Source: Helopsaltes ochotensis
Taxonomy: Eukaryota > Chordata > Aves > Passeriformes > Locustellidae
Length of the DNA: 64,000 nucleotides
Direction: 5' to 3'
NCBI GenBank assembly: GCA_013400155.1
Contig: VXBM01000211.1
Span: 649,645 to 713,644 of the forward strand
Position 1 is the first letter of the stretch, and the number at the start of each line of letters is the position of its first letter. Below are positions 10,726 through 21,620 of the stretch, in pieces. Both the position numbers and the translations under genes were made by a program. The notes beneath the pieces were generated by a model. The model ran no database searches, was not told the origin of the DNA, and was given only the letters and a program-made list of their open reading frames with translations.

Positions 10726-13700
10726 GGAAACACCCAGAACATGCCTTTGCCTCGTCTTATGTGGCTTGATCCCATTGAAAAACTAAAACAGGCTTCTCTT
10801 TAGCCACATACTTAGGTTTTTTGGTACTCTGGTTGTTATTTTTGCTGCTGGTTTGTACCAGCCCTGTGATGCCTCACACTGGTGTGCTTGGGCTGCCTGA
10901 TGGATTGGGCAGTTCTGTTGGTCATGTGCAGTAACATTTATCTTGTGTTAGCACAAGGGTCTGGCTATCCTTTGAAAAAATACAGAAGGTGGTCTGTAAC
11001 CCTCACCTGTCCCTGGAATCAAGTGCATCCCCTGACTCTGTAAGTTATTCACACCCTTCTGGGTGGAAATGTGAAGCAAAATCTGGGAGGGGCTTTGCCC
11101 TGTTTTTTATGCAAAGTACAGCTTGACTGGGTTAATTGCAAAGAGCCTGTGACCCAGCTGAAGAGAGCTTCCCAACCAAAACACTTCCAATTTGATTGCA
11201 AAAAAGTGTTGGGATCTAGTGAATACCTACAGGCCTTCCCAGGAAAAAGCCAAAGTGCTCACAACTCAGCTCAGGAGAAAGATATTCTGCCATGTGTGAC
11301 ATCTTCTGTCCTTTCTTATGCTGAATGCCTTGGCCTTTGCAGACGAAAATCATAGGTTCCTCATTAAAAAGAGAAGGGGGAAAAAAAAATCTCCCTAATT
11401 CCCCTTTGTTTTTCGTGCAACTTTATCCTCTAGAAGTAACATGGAAAACTGGAAAATACCATGTTTTGAAGGGACATTTTGTTTCAGTGGGAAAGAGGCA
11501 GCTCCAGCAGTTTTCTGGATCCCTATAATGCTTTTGAATGGCATCCAAGGTTTGGGTCAGGATAGACAGGAAGCCAGATGCGGACATTTCTGTATTTTCT
11601 GAGTCAAATTGCTTCCCATGCTGTAAGGAGTTTTAGTCTCTGGAGAACCCAGCTGTGATGGAGTCGGAGCTTTTCATTCCTGTGATGCTGACAGATCTAG
11701 CAGGCGCTGTGATGAAGACATGCTCTTGTCTGGAGGAGCAGGCAGCGCTGTCCTGTGTGTTTGGAGGGGAGTTCAGTCCTGGAGAACTTGTGTGAAGACA
11801 AATGTGTGGTCCAGCAGGAGTGAAGGGTTTGGTGCCATGTGCAGAAAGATGGATGTTTTCATGCATATGGTGATTATTTGAGGCAATCGCTGGCTTAGTG
11901 CTTAGCTTTCCTTGGGGACCGTTTTTTCATGATATCTGGTATTTTCCAAAGGCCTGTGCGCTTAGACAGAGGAGCTGGAAGTCAGCCATGGTGATCAAAA
12001 TGAAATGGAAAAAGATGCAGGGTTTTCAGATTTATTCTTTTAGGATATTTATTTAAGCGTAGCAGTTCCACAGAGGTCATCACTGATGTGCACAGAGGCA
12101 GTTTAGCAGGGAAGCATTCTACCAGCGTGGCTGTGTTTTATTGCTGGTGGGATTATTATTAGATTAGGGAGAAGATTGCAGCTGAGGGAGGGGGGAGTTC
12201 GGTGGGATCTGGAATTTGGATAGATCTGAAGGGGACAACTCATTGCTTGAATTGCTGCTGGTAATGAAATTGCTCCTGACAAGTCGGAGGGAGCTGCTGG
12301 CCTCCCGTGTGCTGAGGGAGCTGCAGAGCTCAGATTGCTCTTGGAGGAAGCTGAGGAAAATCCAAAAGGCTTCATTGTTTTTGCAGAGGCTGCAGGTGGG
12401 TTAAACTCGAGCAGCGACGTGCAGAAAGGACGCTCCTAGCAGCAATGCTGGGGGCATTCAGCACTTCACTGGCAAACCCTGTCAGCCAAAACGAAGATGA
12501 AATTCATTGGAAACACTACAGAGAGTGAGGATTTGGTGCATTTCATGCCTGTCCTTTGCATTTCCATGGTGGGTGGCTTGCTGCCAGCTCTGCTCCCAGC
12601 AGCTCCTGCTTCCCCTGGGCTGGCCCTGCATGGGCAGCTCCCGGTGGCTCGGGCAGCTCCCAGTGGCTCTGGCTTTGGTGAGCACTGGGGCAGGGCCCAG
12701 GTGGGGCTGCTGTGGGTGAGAGGAGCAGCCAAAGGCTCACCCTCCTTCAGGTGCTGAGGGTTCTGGCAAAAATCTTCAGAATTCAGAGGTCTGAAAGCAC
12801 CAATTCACTGAAAACTTTGCAGAGCTTTGGAACAGCACCTCCTGCTCCCTGACTGTGACTTGGGAGGTGTTTGAGCTCTCAGAGCAGGGTGGATCCTCAG
12901 GGAAATGGGCTAACACTGCCCCACAGCCAGAGCTGGAGCTGTGGGCAGCAGATTCCCAGGTGCTTCCTTGGAGGGAGAGCCAGGCAGAGCTTTGGGTGAC
13001 CTGCTCCAGCCCAAGGTACAGGATTTGCCATTCATGTTCCAGGCAGGGCAAGAAGCTGAAGGGTTGAGGCCAACAACTTGCAAAATATTCTATCTCTTGC
13101 TAACAGATTCTCATGAAAAAAAAAAAAAAAAAAGATGAGGTTTTAATTACTGCCCCCTCTTTCCATACTGGCCCCTTACAAGCAGCTAACTCACTCAAAT
13201 GGAGAGCATTGCAGTGTGAATATTTTTTTTTCCTTCTCTTTTTCCCCTCTCCTAACCTACTTTAACTAATTTTCAGGATGCTGGCAATTGACATGCATTA
13301 TTTATACTGCTGCAAACCTTGTATTTGGGATGAGAAATCCTACTGTCAGGCTTCCTGCTTCTAATAAGCATTCCTTTCACTGCATTATCTCCTCGCACAG
13401 CCCAGGGCTGCTCTTGCCAGGGACCCAGCTGGTGTTACTCGATGACTTTGTGGCGTGGGGAGCCCGCCTGGTGCAGTGGATCTGCTGGCTCGTGTGCTGC
13501 TCATCAGCACGGAGACACAGGCTCCTGCTCCAGCACAGGGAGGGGGTGAGGCAGAGGCAGAAACCGCCGAGGGATTGAGTGACAGAAGTCCTGATTTTCC
13601 CTGACCTGCTGTCTCGCGTTGCGACTCGAACCTGTGCAATCTGAATTTAAAATGCTTCCCTCTTCCTCCCCCGCCACCCAGTCTGGATGAAAACAGAAGG

Positions 13701-14703
13701 TGAAACAGGAGGACAGGCAGTGCAGCCCCTGGAACAAAATGCTTTGAGGTTCTCAAATCTGTCTCTGTCACACCGGATCAGTTGCCGGGGCCTGTGCCGC
13801 CACCTCTTTTTGTTCATTTGAAAGATAACTCATTCCTTAACAGCTGAAATGGCTTCTGACAAACCTCCCCTTTGAAAATTGTGCTCAAGGACACTGCTCT
13901 TCCACTGTTTGCACAGTCAAAATATTCTGGGGAGGATTTTTTCCCCCCTCTCTTTTATCTGAGGCAGCATAATAAAATACCTTAGATAAACAAATTTATT
14001 CTTGGAGGGATGTTTATTAGGCGCTGGCAATCCCTATGATAAATAATTTCTCTGGGAGGGAAAAAAAAACCTAAATAGAAAGTAGGCCAAGGAAATGATG
14101 TGAGTGCAGGGGATAAGGCAGGGAGTGGTGGAGGTTGCAGAGGCTCCTGGGGGTCTCAGATGCTCCCGCAGTGCCATCTGCAGGGGAGCCCATGGAGAGG
14201 GGGCACAGGGGCCTGGGGCAGGAGGAGGGCTCCCATGTTTGCATGCTCATTTTCTGAGGATTTGGGAAAAGCAGAGAGAGCCTGTGGCACCAAATCCCAC
14301 CGTGGGAGAGACTTTACAGACACCTGGTAGAGGGTCACACACAGCTTGGGCTGCACATGCCCAGCTAGGGGGGTGATGCAGGAAACCAAGCATTAATGTG
14401 TGAGAATTGCTGATCTTTCAGTGCAGAAACCAGAGACAGGTTTCAAGGTGGGATGGATGGGGGGAAACAGTTCACGTCAGTTTGAGACAGATATTTTTTG
14501 TTTTCAGTTTTTCCAGTGAAATTTAGGCCACAAAACTTTCATTTCAGGTCAACCTGGAATGTCAATTAGGTCAAAAATGAAGCAGTCTTATTTTAATTTG
14601 GGGTTATTTATCTCCTGCTTTTCCTCTTAATTTAGGTGACTTCTAGTGTGAGGAATAAAAAACACTTCAAACTGAGAAGCCAGGAAGTTTCTTTTTGAAA
14701 GTA
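10726..14703. other. Unique non-coding DNA
   Basis: No exon was recognised. Open frames near 12466-12760 and 13385-13771 sit in GC-richer DNA and overlap on both strands. A CpG-rich pocket lies near 13440-13640. The interval 13960-14060 is AT-rich with GATAA words. A pure A-tract is listed separately. Confidence 0.5.
13116..13133. repeat. A(18) homopolymer
   Basis: An uninterrupted run of 18 A. No retroposed sequence or target-site duplication was recognised upstream, so it is treated as a simple repeat rather than a retroposon tail. Confidence 0.9.
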
Positions 14704-14844
14704 TTATCACAGAATTACAGAATACTCTGAGTTGGAAGGGACCCGCAATGATCACCGAGTCCAACTCTTCTGTGAATGGCCCATAAGAACCCATGACCTT
14801 GGCATTATTACCACCATGCTTTAACCAGCTGAGCTGACTTGAGG
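14704..14844 (-). mobile_element. tRNA-Ile-derived SINE with CR1 tail (TguSINE1-like)
   Basis: Read on the minus strand, the 5' part mirrors a tRNA-Ile(AAT) gene. Bases 14829-14836 correspond to the D-stem CAGCTCAG, 14801-14815 to the anticodon arm GGTGGTAATAATGCC (anticodon AAT at 14807-14809), and 14787-14800 to the variable and T-arm AAGGTCATGGGTTC. From about 14783 down to 14707 the sequence switches to the 3' end of an avian CR1 LINE, with GAGTTGGACTC, GGGTCCCTTCCAACTCAGA and two terminal octamers (14716-14723 and 14708-14715). Such a tRNA head fused to a LINE tail lets the LINE machinery copy the SINE. The B box is decayed after GGTTC and the acceptor stem is unrecognisable, so this copy is inactive. 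I found no clear target-site duplication, consistent with CR1-type insertion. The family name is from memory. Confidence 0.85.
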
Positions 14845-17800
14845 GATACATTTCATTCTTCCCAAGATGAGGCCTTTGATTTTAAAAGTCTTATCCTGAA
14901 ATGTTGTGTGTTGAACTCTTTTTTCTTTTAGATTTCCTTCCTAGGAGCAGCCTCACAGCCTCTCACCCTCTTTGCTAACAGCAACAACCATCCCCTAAAT
15001 TTATCTGCCATTCAGTTGCATCTCTTTACAAATCGGTTTCTCGGCAATTTTGTGTCAAACCTCTGTTTGCTTGAATGAATACAACACTTCACTGGTTACA
15101 AAGTGAGTTACAAAGTGAAATATCCCAGATAATGCGAAGAGGTACGTGGCAGTCCCCCTGAGACTTGGTCCTTCTTTGTGCCTTCCCACAGCCCCTCTTT
15201 CTCCAAGAGCTGCCCACGCTGGTTCCTCAGTGAGTTGATGTGCAATAAAAACCAGCTCTCGTGTACCAGGGCTGCACAAGGATGTGATGCTGTGATTGTG
15301 GGAGGAAATTGGGTGAATTATTTCTTCTTTGAGAGGCGACTCTGCTAAATGATATTTGCTGCACAGCAGAGGTCAGCTCTGGCCAAGAACACAGCCACAC
15401 TCCAGGGAACGTGAGGGGTGAAGAAGGTCCTTTCAGTTTTGCTGTTAATCACTGATCTGGAGGTTTCAGTATAGCCTGGGGTTAAAGAGAGCTCCAAGCA
15501 GGTGTTTTGGCACAGAAGAGATTGGTTAGGTTTGGTGCAGAAGCTGTGAACTCCAAAAAGGCTCAGATGAGCAGAAGCATGGCAGCACTAGGACTCTGCA
15601 TTTTGGGATTTTCAAAGAGGCTAAAGGGATACCAAAATCCTACTGACTGGTTAAAGCTATGCCTAAGTTGAAAGTACAAAAGGGAAGTGTCTTTGGCCAG
15701 AGGGAAAATCCAAAATCCTGAGCGAAACAGGAACACAGACTGACTTTTTGTGAGCAGCTTTCAAATGCAGAGCAGTTTGCTTTATGCAAACAGTGCCTGG
15801 GCTTTCCCGTGGGTCAGGCTGGCACAGGCCCTGAGTGAAGGTGCAGGAGCAGCTCCTGCTGGTGAGCAGGCACCAGCTCAGGAGGCAGCTCGGGCTGCTG
15901 GAATGTTGCTGGTGATGCCAACACTTTGGGAAGAGGGCTTTCTGCCTCTGTATGAGAAGCAGTGGGAGGCTGTTATTGCTGCTGAGAGACTGCAAGCAAT
16001 CTTAGCTCTGGGAGTGTTTTGAACCTTCAGGTATTGAGGTGGAGAGGGAAAGGAGAAAATCAGAAATGGAAGGAGATTAATTCTTGAAGCCTGTCTGCAT
16101 TTTTTTACATAAATTCTGCTCTGCATCCAGACGTGCAAGGCACAGGCTACAAAAATCCCTACTTCTGCTGTAGGCAGAGCAGAGGATAAATATATATGGA
16201 TGAATAAACAAGGCAAGTAATCCAATCTCATTGCTAGTATTCAGTTCCTGCACTGTTGCTCTAGGCAACCAGCTTGAGTGGGGATATTGTCTATAACCTT
16301 AAAAACTGATTATAGGCTACTTCACTGCCTCATACGGTCTTAAAGAGGATTAGAAGAGAGTGTAAAGCTGGCTTAGGCACTATGTTAACAAAGCCTCAAA
16401 GGCATCTGCAGATTTCCTTGTTCATGAAGTGATTAACTTATTTAGTAACTGTGAAAAAATGTGCACATTCGGGGAGCCAGGCTGGTAATAATTAAGAGAT
16501 GTAACTGTGCCGCCATGAGCCGCGCTCGGGCTGACAACTGTGTCTGTTCCACAGCACACATCCGCCTGCCTCCCCACGCTGGGGCTGCCCTGCCTTCAGG
16601 CTCACACAGGTTTCCCCGTGGTTTTTCGGTGGAGGAGGAGGAGGAGGGCCCCACTCGTGCCTTTCACAGCTCTGCAGGGCTGCCCTGTGTCCTGACAGGC
16701 CGTGCTTGGGTTCTGCCTGGCACTGCAGCCAGAGGCGTCTGGTGACCTGTGCCCATAGCAGGAAGCACACACACCAGCACTTTGCTTCCTCCTCCAGCTG
16801 CTTTTAAAGTAAAGAATAAAAATATCACTGAAAAACGACACCCTTATCCTAAGCTGAGGTTGCTGGTTGTAGCAAACACCAGGCAGCCACAGCCAGGGTG
16901 TCAGGAAGTACAAGGTGAAGCCACTCCTGGGTTTGCTTCTTCACAGTTTGACAGTAAATGCTTTTTTTTGATGATAATAAAGGCAGCAAGCCCAGCAGAG
17001 AGGGCTGTGATGGGGCCCCCACCTCAGAGGATGCCCGAGTGGATCCTTCACCAGGGTTGGGTGTCACAAGTGTCAAGCGCTTGTCTCTGACAAACGAAGC
17101 TTTCTAAAACTGAAAACATGCAAAAGTGTTTGGTACAGGGGGATAGCTTGACTTGTATCCATCCTGAAAGTAAAACAATTTAAAAGTGGTTTGAAATAGT
17201 AACAAAACCAAGCCTTTGATTTCAGTGTGTTCTCCCTTTGTGAAAATCCTCAGACATCACCAAGATGAATGAGAGATCTGAAAGCACAGATAAACATGAT
17301 CACCAGTGTGAGGTGGATCTGACATGGATCCTTCATTTTTGTCAGACCTGATCTGGATGTAAGAACTCTTCTATTGATGCACAGCCCACATTTCACCTAA
17401 TGCTTCTAATTTTCCTTTTTTTCCCCTGGGTCAATGTGTTGTTATTTAGTGAGATGATTTCATAAATTCTTACAGAACTTCCAGGAAAGTCTGGATTAAT
17501 AATGGAGAAAAAAAATGAGGAGATAAGAGAATACCCTGTGTCTTTATAACACACTGTGGTTAAAACTCAAGCTCTTTACCATTCCAAGCTTACATGTGTG
17601 TAAAGTGACAGGGGAATGAGAATTATGCCTTTAGAAGGGAAAGCACTCTGAAGGAGTATTGTAACAACAGCTTCAAATCAGGAATTATTTAAAGAGAGGG
17701 AATTTAATGCTGCATATTGAATCATATGGGAAAGTCCAAGAGGTCTGTTAATTGTCCACAAGATTTCTCCTAGTGGATGGAGATATGTTTTGATCTCGGA

Positions 17801-20160
17801 GGAGTGGAATGGCACTTTGTGTCTTCCATCTCTCTTCTTTTCCTGTCATTGCTTTCACCCCAGATAATGGATGGGATTTTCAAAGTCACATAGCCTTGAC
17901 CTGTTTGCTTTGTCACCAAACTCAGCTCAAAAGCTGAAAAATCTGCCTGCCTTTCTATTTCTGGCTCTCCCAGGAGAGGGGAATTCATGAGAGTGAGTGG
18001 AAAGAACTATTGGTTTAAGGAAAACAATTACAGACCTGTGTGTGCTTCCCCACTTAGCTTCTCCCAGGAAAATAGGTCCTTTCAAATGCTGCTCTTGTGT
18101 TAACAGCTCTTCTGAATCTGTCATTGTAGCTACCTGTGTTTCATTCAGCATCTTAGGAAGAGACCAAAATAGCATCTTGTGGATGAAGAATGTCCATTTT
18201 AACCTCTACAAGTGTCAATTGTTCTAAATGTATATGCAGCACTTGGCATCAGGGCTTACTTACAGTTATTGACAACATCCCTTGATACACTTGAAAATAC
18301 ATTCTTAATACATATTGGTTGGCAAACAGCTTAAGTACTTACTCGTTGTTCCAGTCCTGTTTCTTCTTTTCCCACCTCTCCTCTTTCTTGAACCACTGTG
18401 CATTAACAGTTTTCCCATAATGATGTAATTTTATCCACTTTCCATCCGATCAGAAATACTGAATATGTTTAGTGGCTCCCATCCCAGGGTATGGCATGAA
18501 CTCATCTGGATTAGTTGATCTTCATCTTTAAAAGCCTTGTGGTAGGCAAAGTGTCAGATTTTTCTATCTTGTTTCACAGGAGCTATATTTATGTGCAACA
18601 AAGGTCAGTCTGCTCCTTTCACACGTCTGGACAATGTCAAAAAGCAGTTTCTGTTTTGATTTGGTCTAAGAGGTGACGAGGCCAAGAGAGATTTCATCTC
18701 TCATGATCTGCTTGTGTAAATCATGTCTCTGAAGTTAATTTGGTTAGGATGCTGCTGCTGCTGTGTCCTGGCATGGGAGTTGGTGGGAGGAATGCTCACA
18801 TCAGGTAAGGTCTTCCACATGTCACCTGAGGAAGTGGCTTCACACAGAATCTCTGGATTTGCACTGGTGTGCTGCTCAGCAGAGTGAGAAAGCTGCCAGG
18901 GGCCCTTATGTGTTTCATTATGAGAGTCCTGGAATAACACTTTAGGCCTGGTTCAAAGCCACATTTTTAATGAATAAGTAATCTTCTCTCTTCCTTGACT
19001 GTTAGCTCCTCAACACATGATGAGGAGAGGCAGGGAGGTTGCTTCTCTTGCAGCTGGAGGGCTGACCAGTGGGTCCAGAGGAGCAGGTTGAATATGTCAC
19101 CAGCCACTTGAGCAGGGAGAGAGACCCTGCTCCTTCCCTTTGAGAAAAACAGATGTGCTCCCTCCACCACTCTGAATCACCTCATCCTGTGCTCCTCCTG
19201 AGGCTCATTTATGCCGAGTTTTGAAGCCATTCCATGGCTGAAACTCAACCAACCATCCACACTCTCCTTCAGCTGTGGGGGGAACTGGATGACCTCCAAA
19301 ACAAACCCATTCCTGTGGTCCAGCCGGGCTGCAGCAGCTGTGGTGGGAGAGGGGGAATGTTAAACACGGCGAGCTGGGGTTTGATTGAGCACTGCCAGGT
19401 CCTCTTTGGGGTGAGCTGGTGCTCCCCAGGTACAGCCATTGATCCCTGCGTGGCACAGCATGTGGGAAATGCTTCCTTTGCTGCTGTGCAAATTCTCTAT
19501 TACGAACTCGGAGTGAATTTCTCTACTTTCCTTTGAATGTTCCATGGGAAAGGGCTGCAACAGGAATATTTAGGTGGTGTGTTCTCTCCTAGCCAAACTT
19601 TCACCTCGTGTGCATGCTCTGTCTATTCAGTATTACTGGAAATCTTTATATGAGCTCACTTGTGAGCTGTGGCAGCTCCCCAAGGAAACAAGTTATTTCA
19701 GTAGCTGGGGTGTGCTTTGTGGCTGTGCTCAGCAGCACTGAGAAACAGACTCTTCAGGCTGGGAGAGCTGCCCATCCTCTGTGAGCAGGTAGAAAACTCT
19801 ACTTTTGTGCCCCAGGTGTGTAGGGAAGGAGGTCTGGATTTTTTCCATCTATAACAGGTTTTTCATTGGGCAAGTCGTTCCATCTCCCTTTACAACATTT
19901 CTCCACTCTGCAGTGTCTATGACAATCTTTATCCATTTTTGTCAGCTAAGAACATGTTCTTTAGTACACAGGGGATTTCTTCCTATGTTTATGTGTAGTT
20001 GTGTCATAATTAGGGTCTCTGGGTATTGCCTTGATTCCCACTATAACATCACCAAATTATACTTGAATAAATTACACATCATGGATATTAAATGCTCAGC
20101 TCAGTTTCAGTGCAAAATAAAAAGCTCAAATGATGGTAACTTAAACTGGCAATAAAATCG
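14845..20160. other. Unique non-coding DNA, no gene seen
   Basis: A long repeat-poor interval. Small frames such as 15750-16022 plus and 15663-15995 minus overlap each other and have no domain. A GGA trinucleotide run lies near 16632-16647 within a modest CpG-rich stretch (about 16500-16740). The interval 17100-18700 is AT-rich and largely featureless by eye. No splice-bounded exon was recognised. Confidence 0.5.
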
Positions 20161-20515
20161 CCAGCATTACACCCGTAAATACTTAATTTGCAAATGTTTA
20201 GAGAATTAGGCACCTGCTATAAATCTTTATTGTGGGCTTTGCACCCTGTTGGCAATCGGTGAGCTATATCTCACTTCATTATGCATGAATGTATAATTTT
20301 CCAAAAGCATAAACGTGGCCTCCAAGGGCAGGCACATTAATAGCGTTCAAATGAACCAATTTGTTTCCTCCCCAACATGTTTATCTCCCAGCTCTTGGTT
20401 GCCAGTGCCAGTGGAAAGGTTAATGGCTCGCAGCTCCCTGGCAAATGATGCTCTGGTTTAACCTCCGCCAGGGCTGGATTTTTCATTGTCTTTAGTCCTC
20501 AGCGTGTTGAAAGTT
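20161..20515. promoter_or_regulatory. Candidate conserved regulatory block
   Basis: AT-rich, repeat-free sequence with dense factor-like words. These include a perfect 10-bp palindrome ATTTGCAAAT (20186-20195) resembling back-to-back octamer halves, TTTATTG (CDX/posterior HOX type) at about 20226-20232, TTTATCT (inverted GATA) near 20380, and TAATAG near 20338. No open frame spans it. Its texture resembles developmental enhancers. Conservation could not be tested, so regulation is inferred. Confidence 0.3.
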
Positions 20516-21169
20516 AACAGCTGCACCCTGTGTGCTGCCTGGAATGGAAGAGGGGCTTCTTTAAATTATTGCACGTGTCCAGCATTAGATGGGTTCCTGT
20601 TTCCCTCTTGCTCGTTGTGGCCCTGATTCATCGGGTACACGATGCTCTGGGAGCACTTGTGCCTGCTGCAGCAGAGCCTTTGTGCCATGTGAAACACACA
20701 AAGAGCCACCAGAGCAGCTGGGTCTGGTCACCCGCCAAGAGTCAGGCAGCTTTGAGCTGAATTCATGCACAGCATTCCCAAGTGGAAATACCTGGGCGAG
20801 TGGGAAAGGAATATACAGCCTGAAAGGTAATGTAGGCTAATGAAATACTGGATGTGATTTCAGTGCTGTCAGAATCACTGGGCAGCACAAGTTTATGCTA
20901 AGGTTTGCGTGTTTCAATATTTAACAAGGCTCAGTTTTGACAAATGGGGGGCCAAACCACATGGGGGGGGGAAAGATTTATGAATTTTGCTCGATTCAGA
21001 TGAAAAATCAAATGAAATGTGCATTTTTCTTCCTGTGAAGAGGTGTCAGACCTAAGCTCTACTGAAATTTGTTTTCAGCCTCTCCAAAAATGAAGTTCTT
21101 TAGGTGCTTAAATACATCTGGGAGTGTGGCATTTTCAAGGCAACCTGAATGAATTAGGGGCAGAGCCAC
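20516..21169. other. Unique non-coding DNA
   Basis: Three overlapping short frames at 20530-20840 show no domain. Two G-runs occur at about 20946-20951 and 20963-20971. No gene seen. Confidence 0.5.
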
Positions 21170-21620
21170 GCTCAAGGATAATGCACCTCCTCAGGCACTC
21201 AAATTTAAAAACTACGGCCCAATTAGAAATGCTCCAATTATTACTATTATTTGCTACTTAACAAGCTGTCATTGGAGGCTCAGGACAGTTTTGTGCTGGA
21301 TGCTATGAATACATAGAAGAAGAAGACAAAAAAAAAAAATTAACCTGAAGGCGCTTAAAATCTCTGCCTGAGAGACAATGAATAGATGCAACTGGCTGGG
21401 AAGGCAGAGGTGGTGGGAAATAGCTGTGGAGCATTTCATCAAGTCTGAAAAGAATCCACTGTCGTCTAAATCTGGACTCTGAGCTATTACACGGAGTAAA
21501 GTAGCATTAAGTAGGCAGGAATGGCTGTCTTGGAGCAGAAGGGATATTTATTTCCAAGCTTGAGTAATAATTACCACGGTGAAGTCAATGAGTTTAAAAG
21601 GAAATAATTCGGCCAGAATT
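21170..21620. promoter_or_regulatory. AT-rich candidate regulatory block
   Basis: Contains CCCAATTAGAAATGC near 21218 and CCAATTATTACTATTATTTGC near 21234, then a TAATAATTACC run near 21566. This is homeodomain-type TAATTA-related sequence without any open frame. An A-run occurs near 21328-21339. Evidence is motif texture only. Confidence 0.22.

Noticed and set aside
13116..13133. A(18) as the tail of a processed pseudogene
   Set aside because: No coding-like sequence upstream and no flanking duplication.
14787..14844. Functional tRNA-Ile gene
   Set aside because: The acceptor stem and the T-loop half of the B box are degraded, and the sequence runs directly into a CR1 tail. It is a SINE head, not a tRNA gene.
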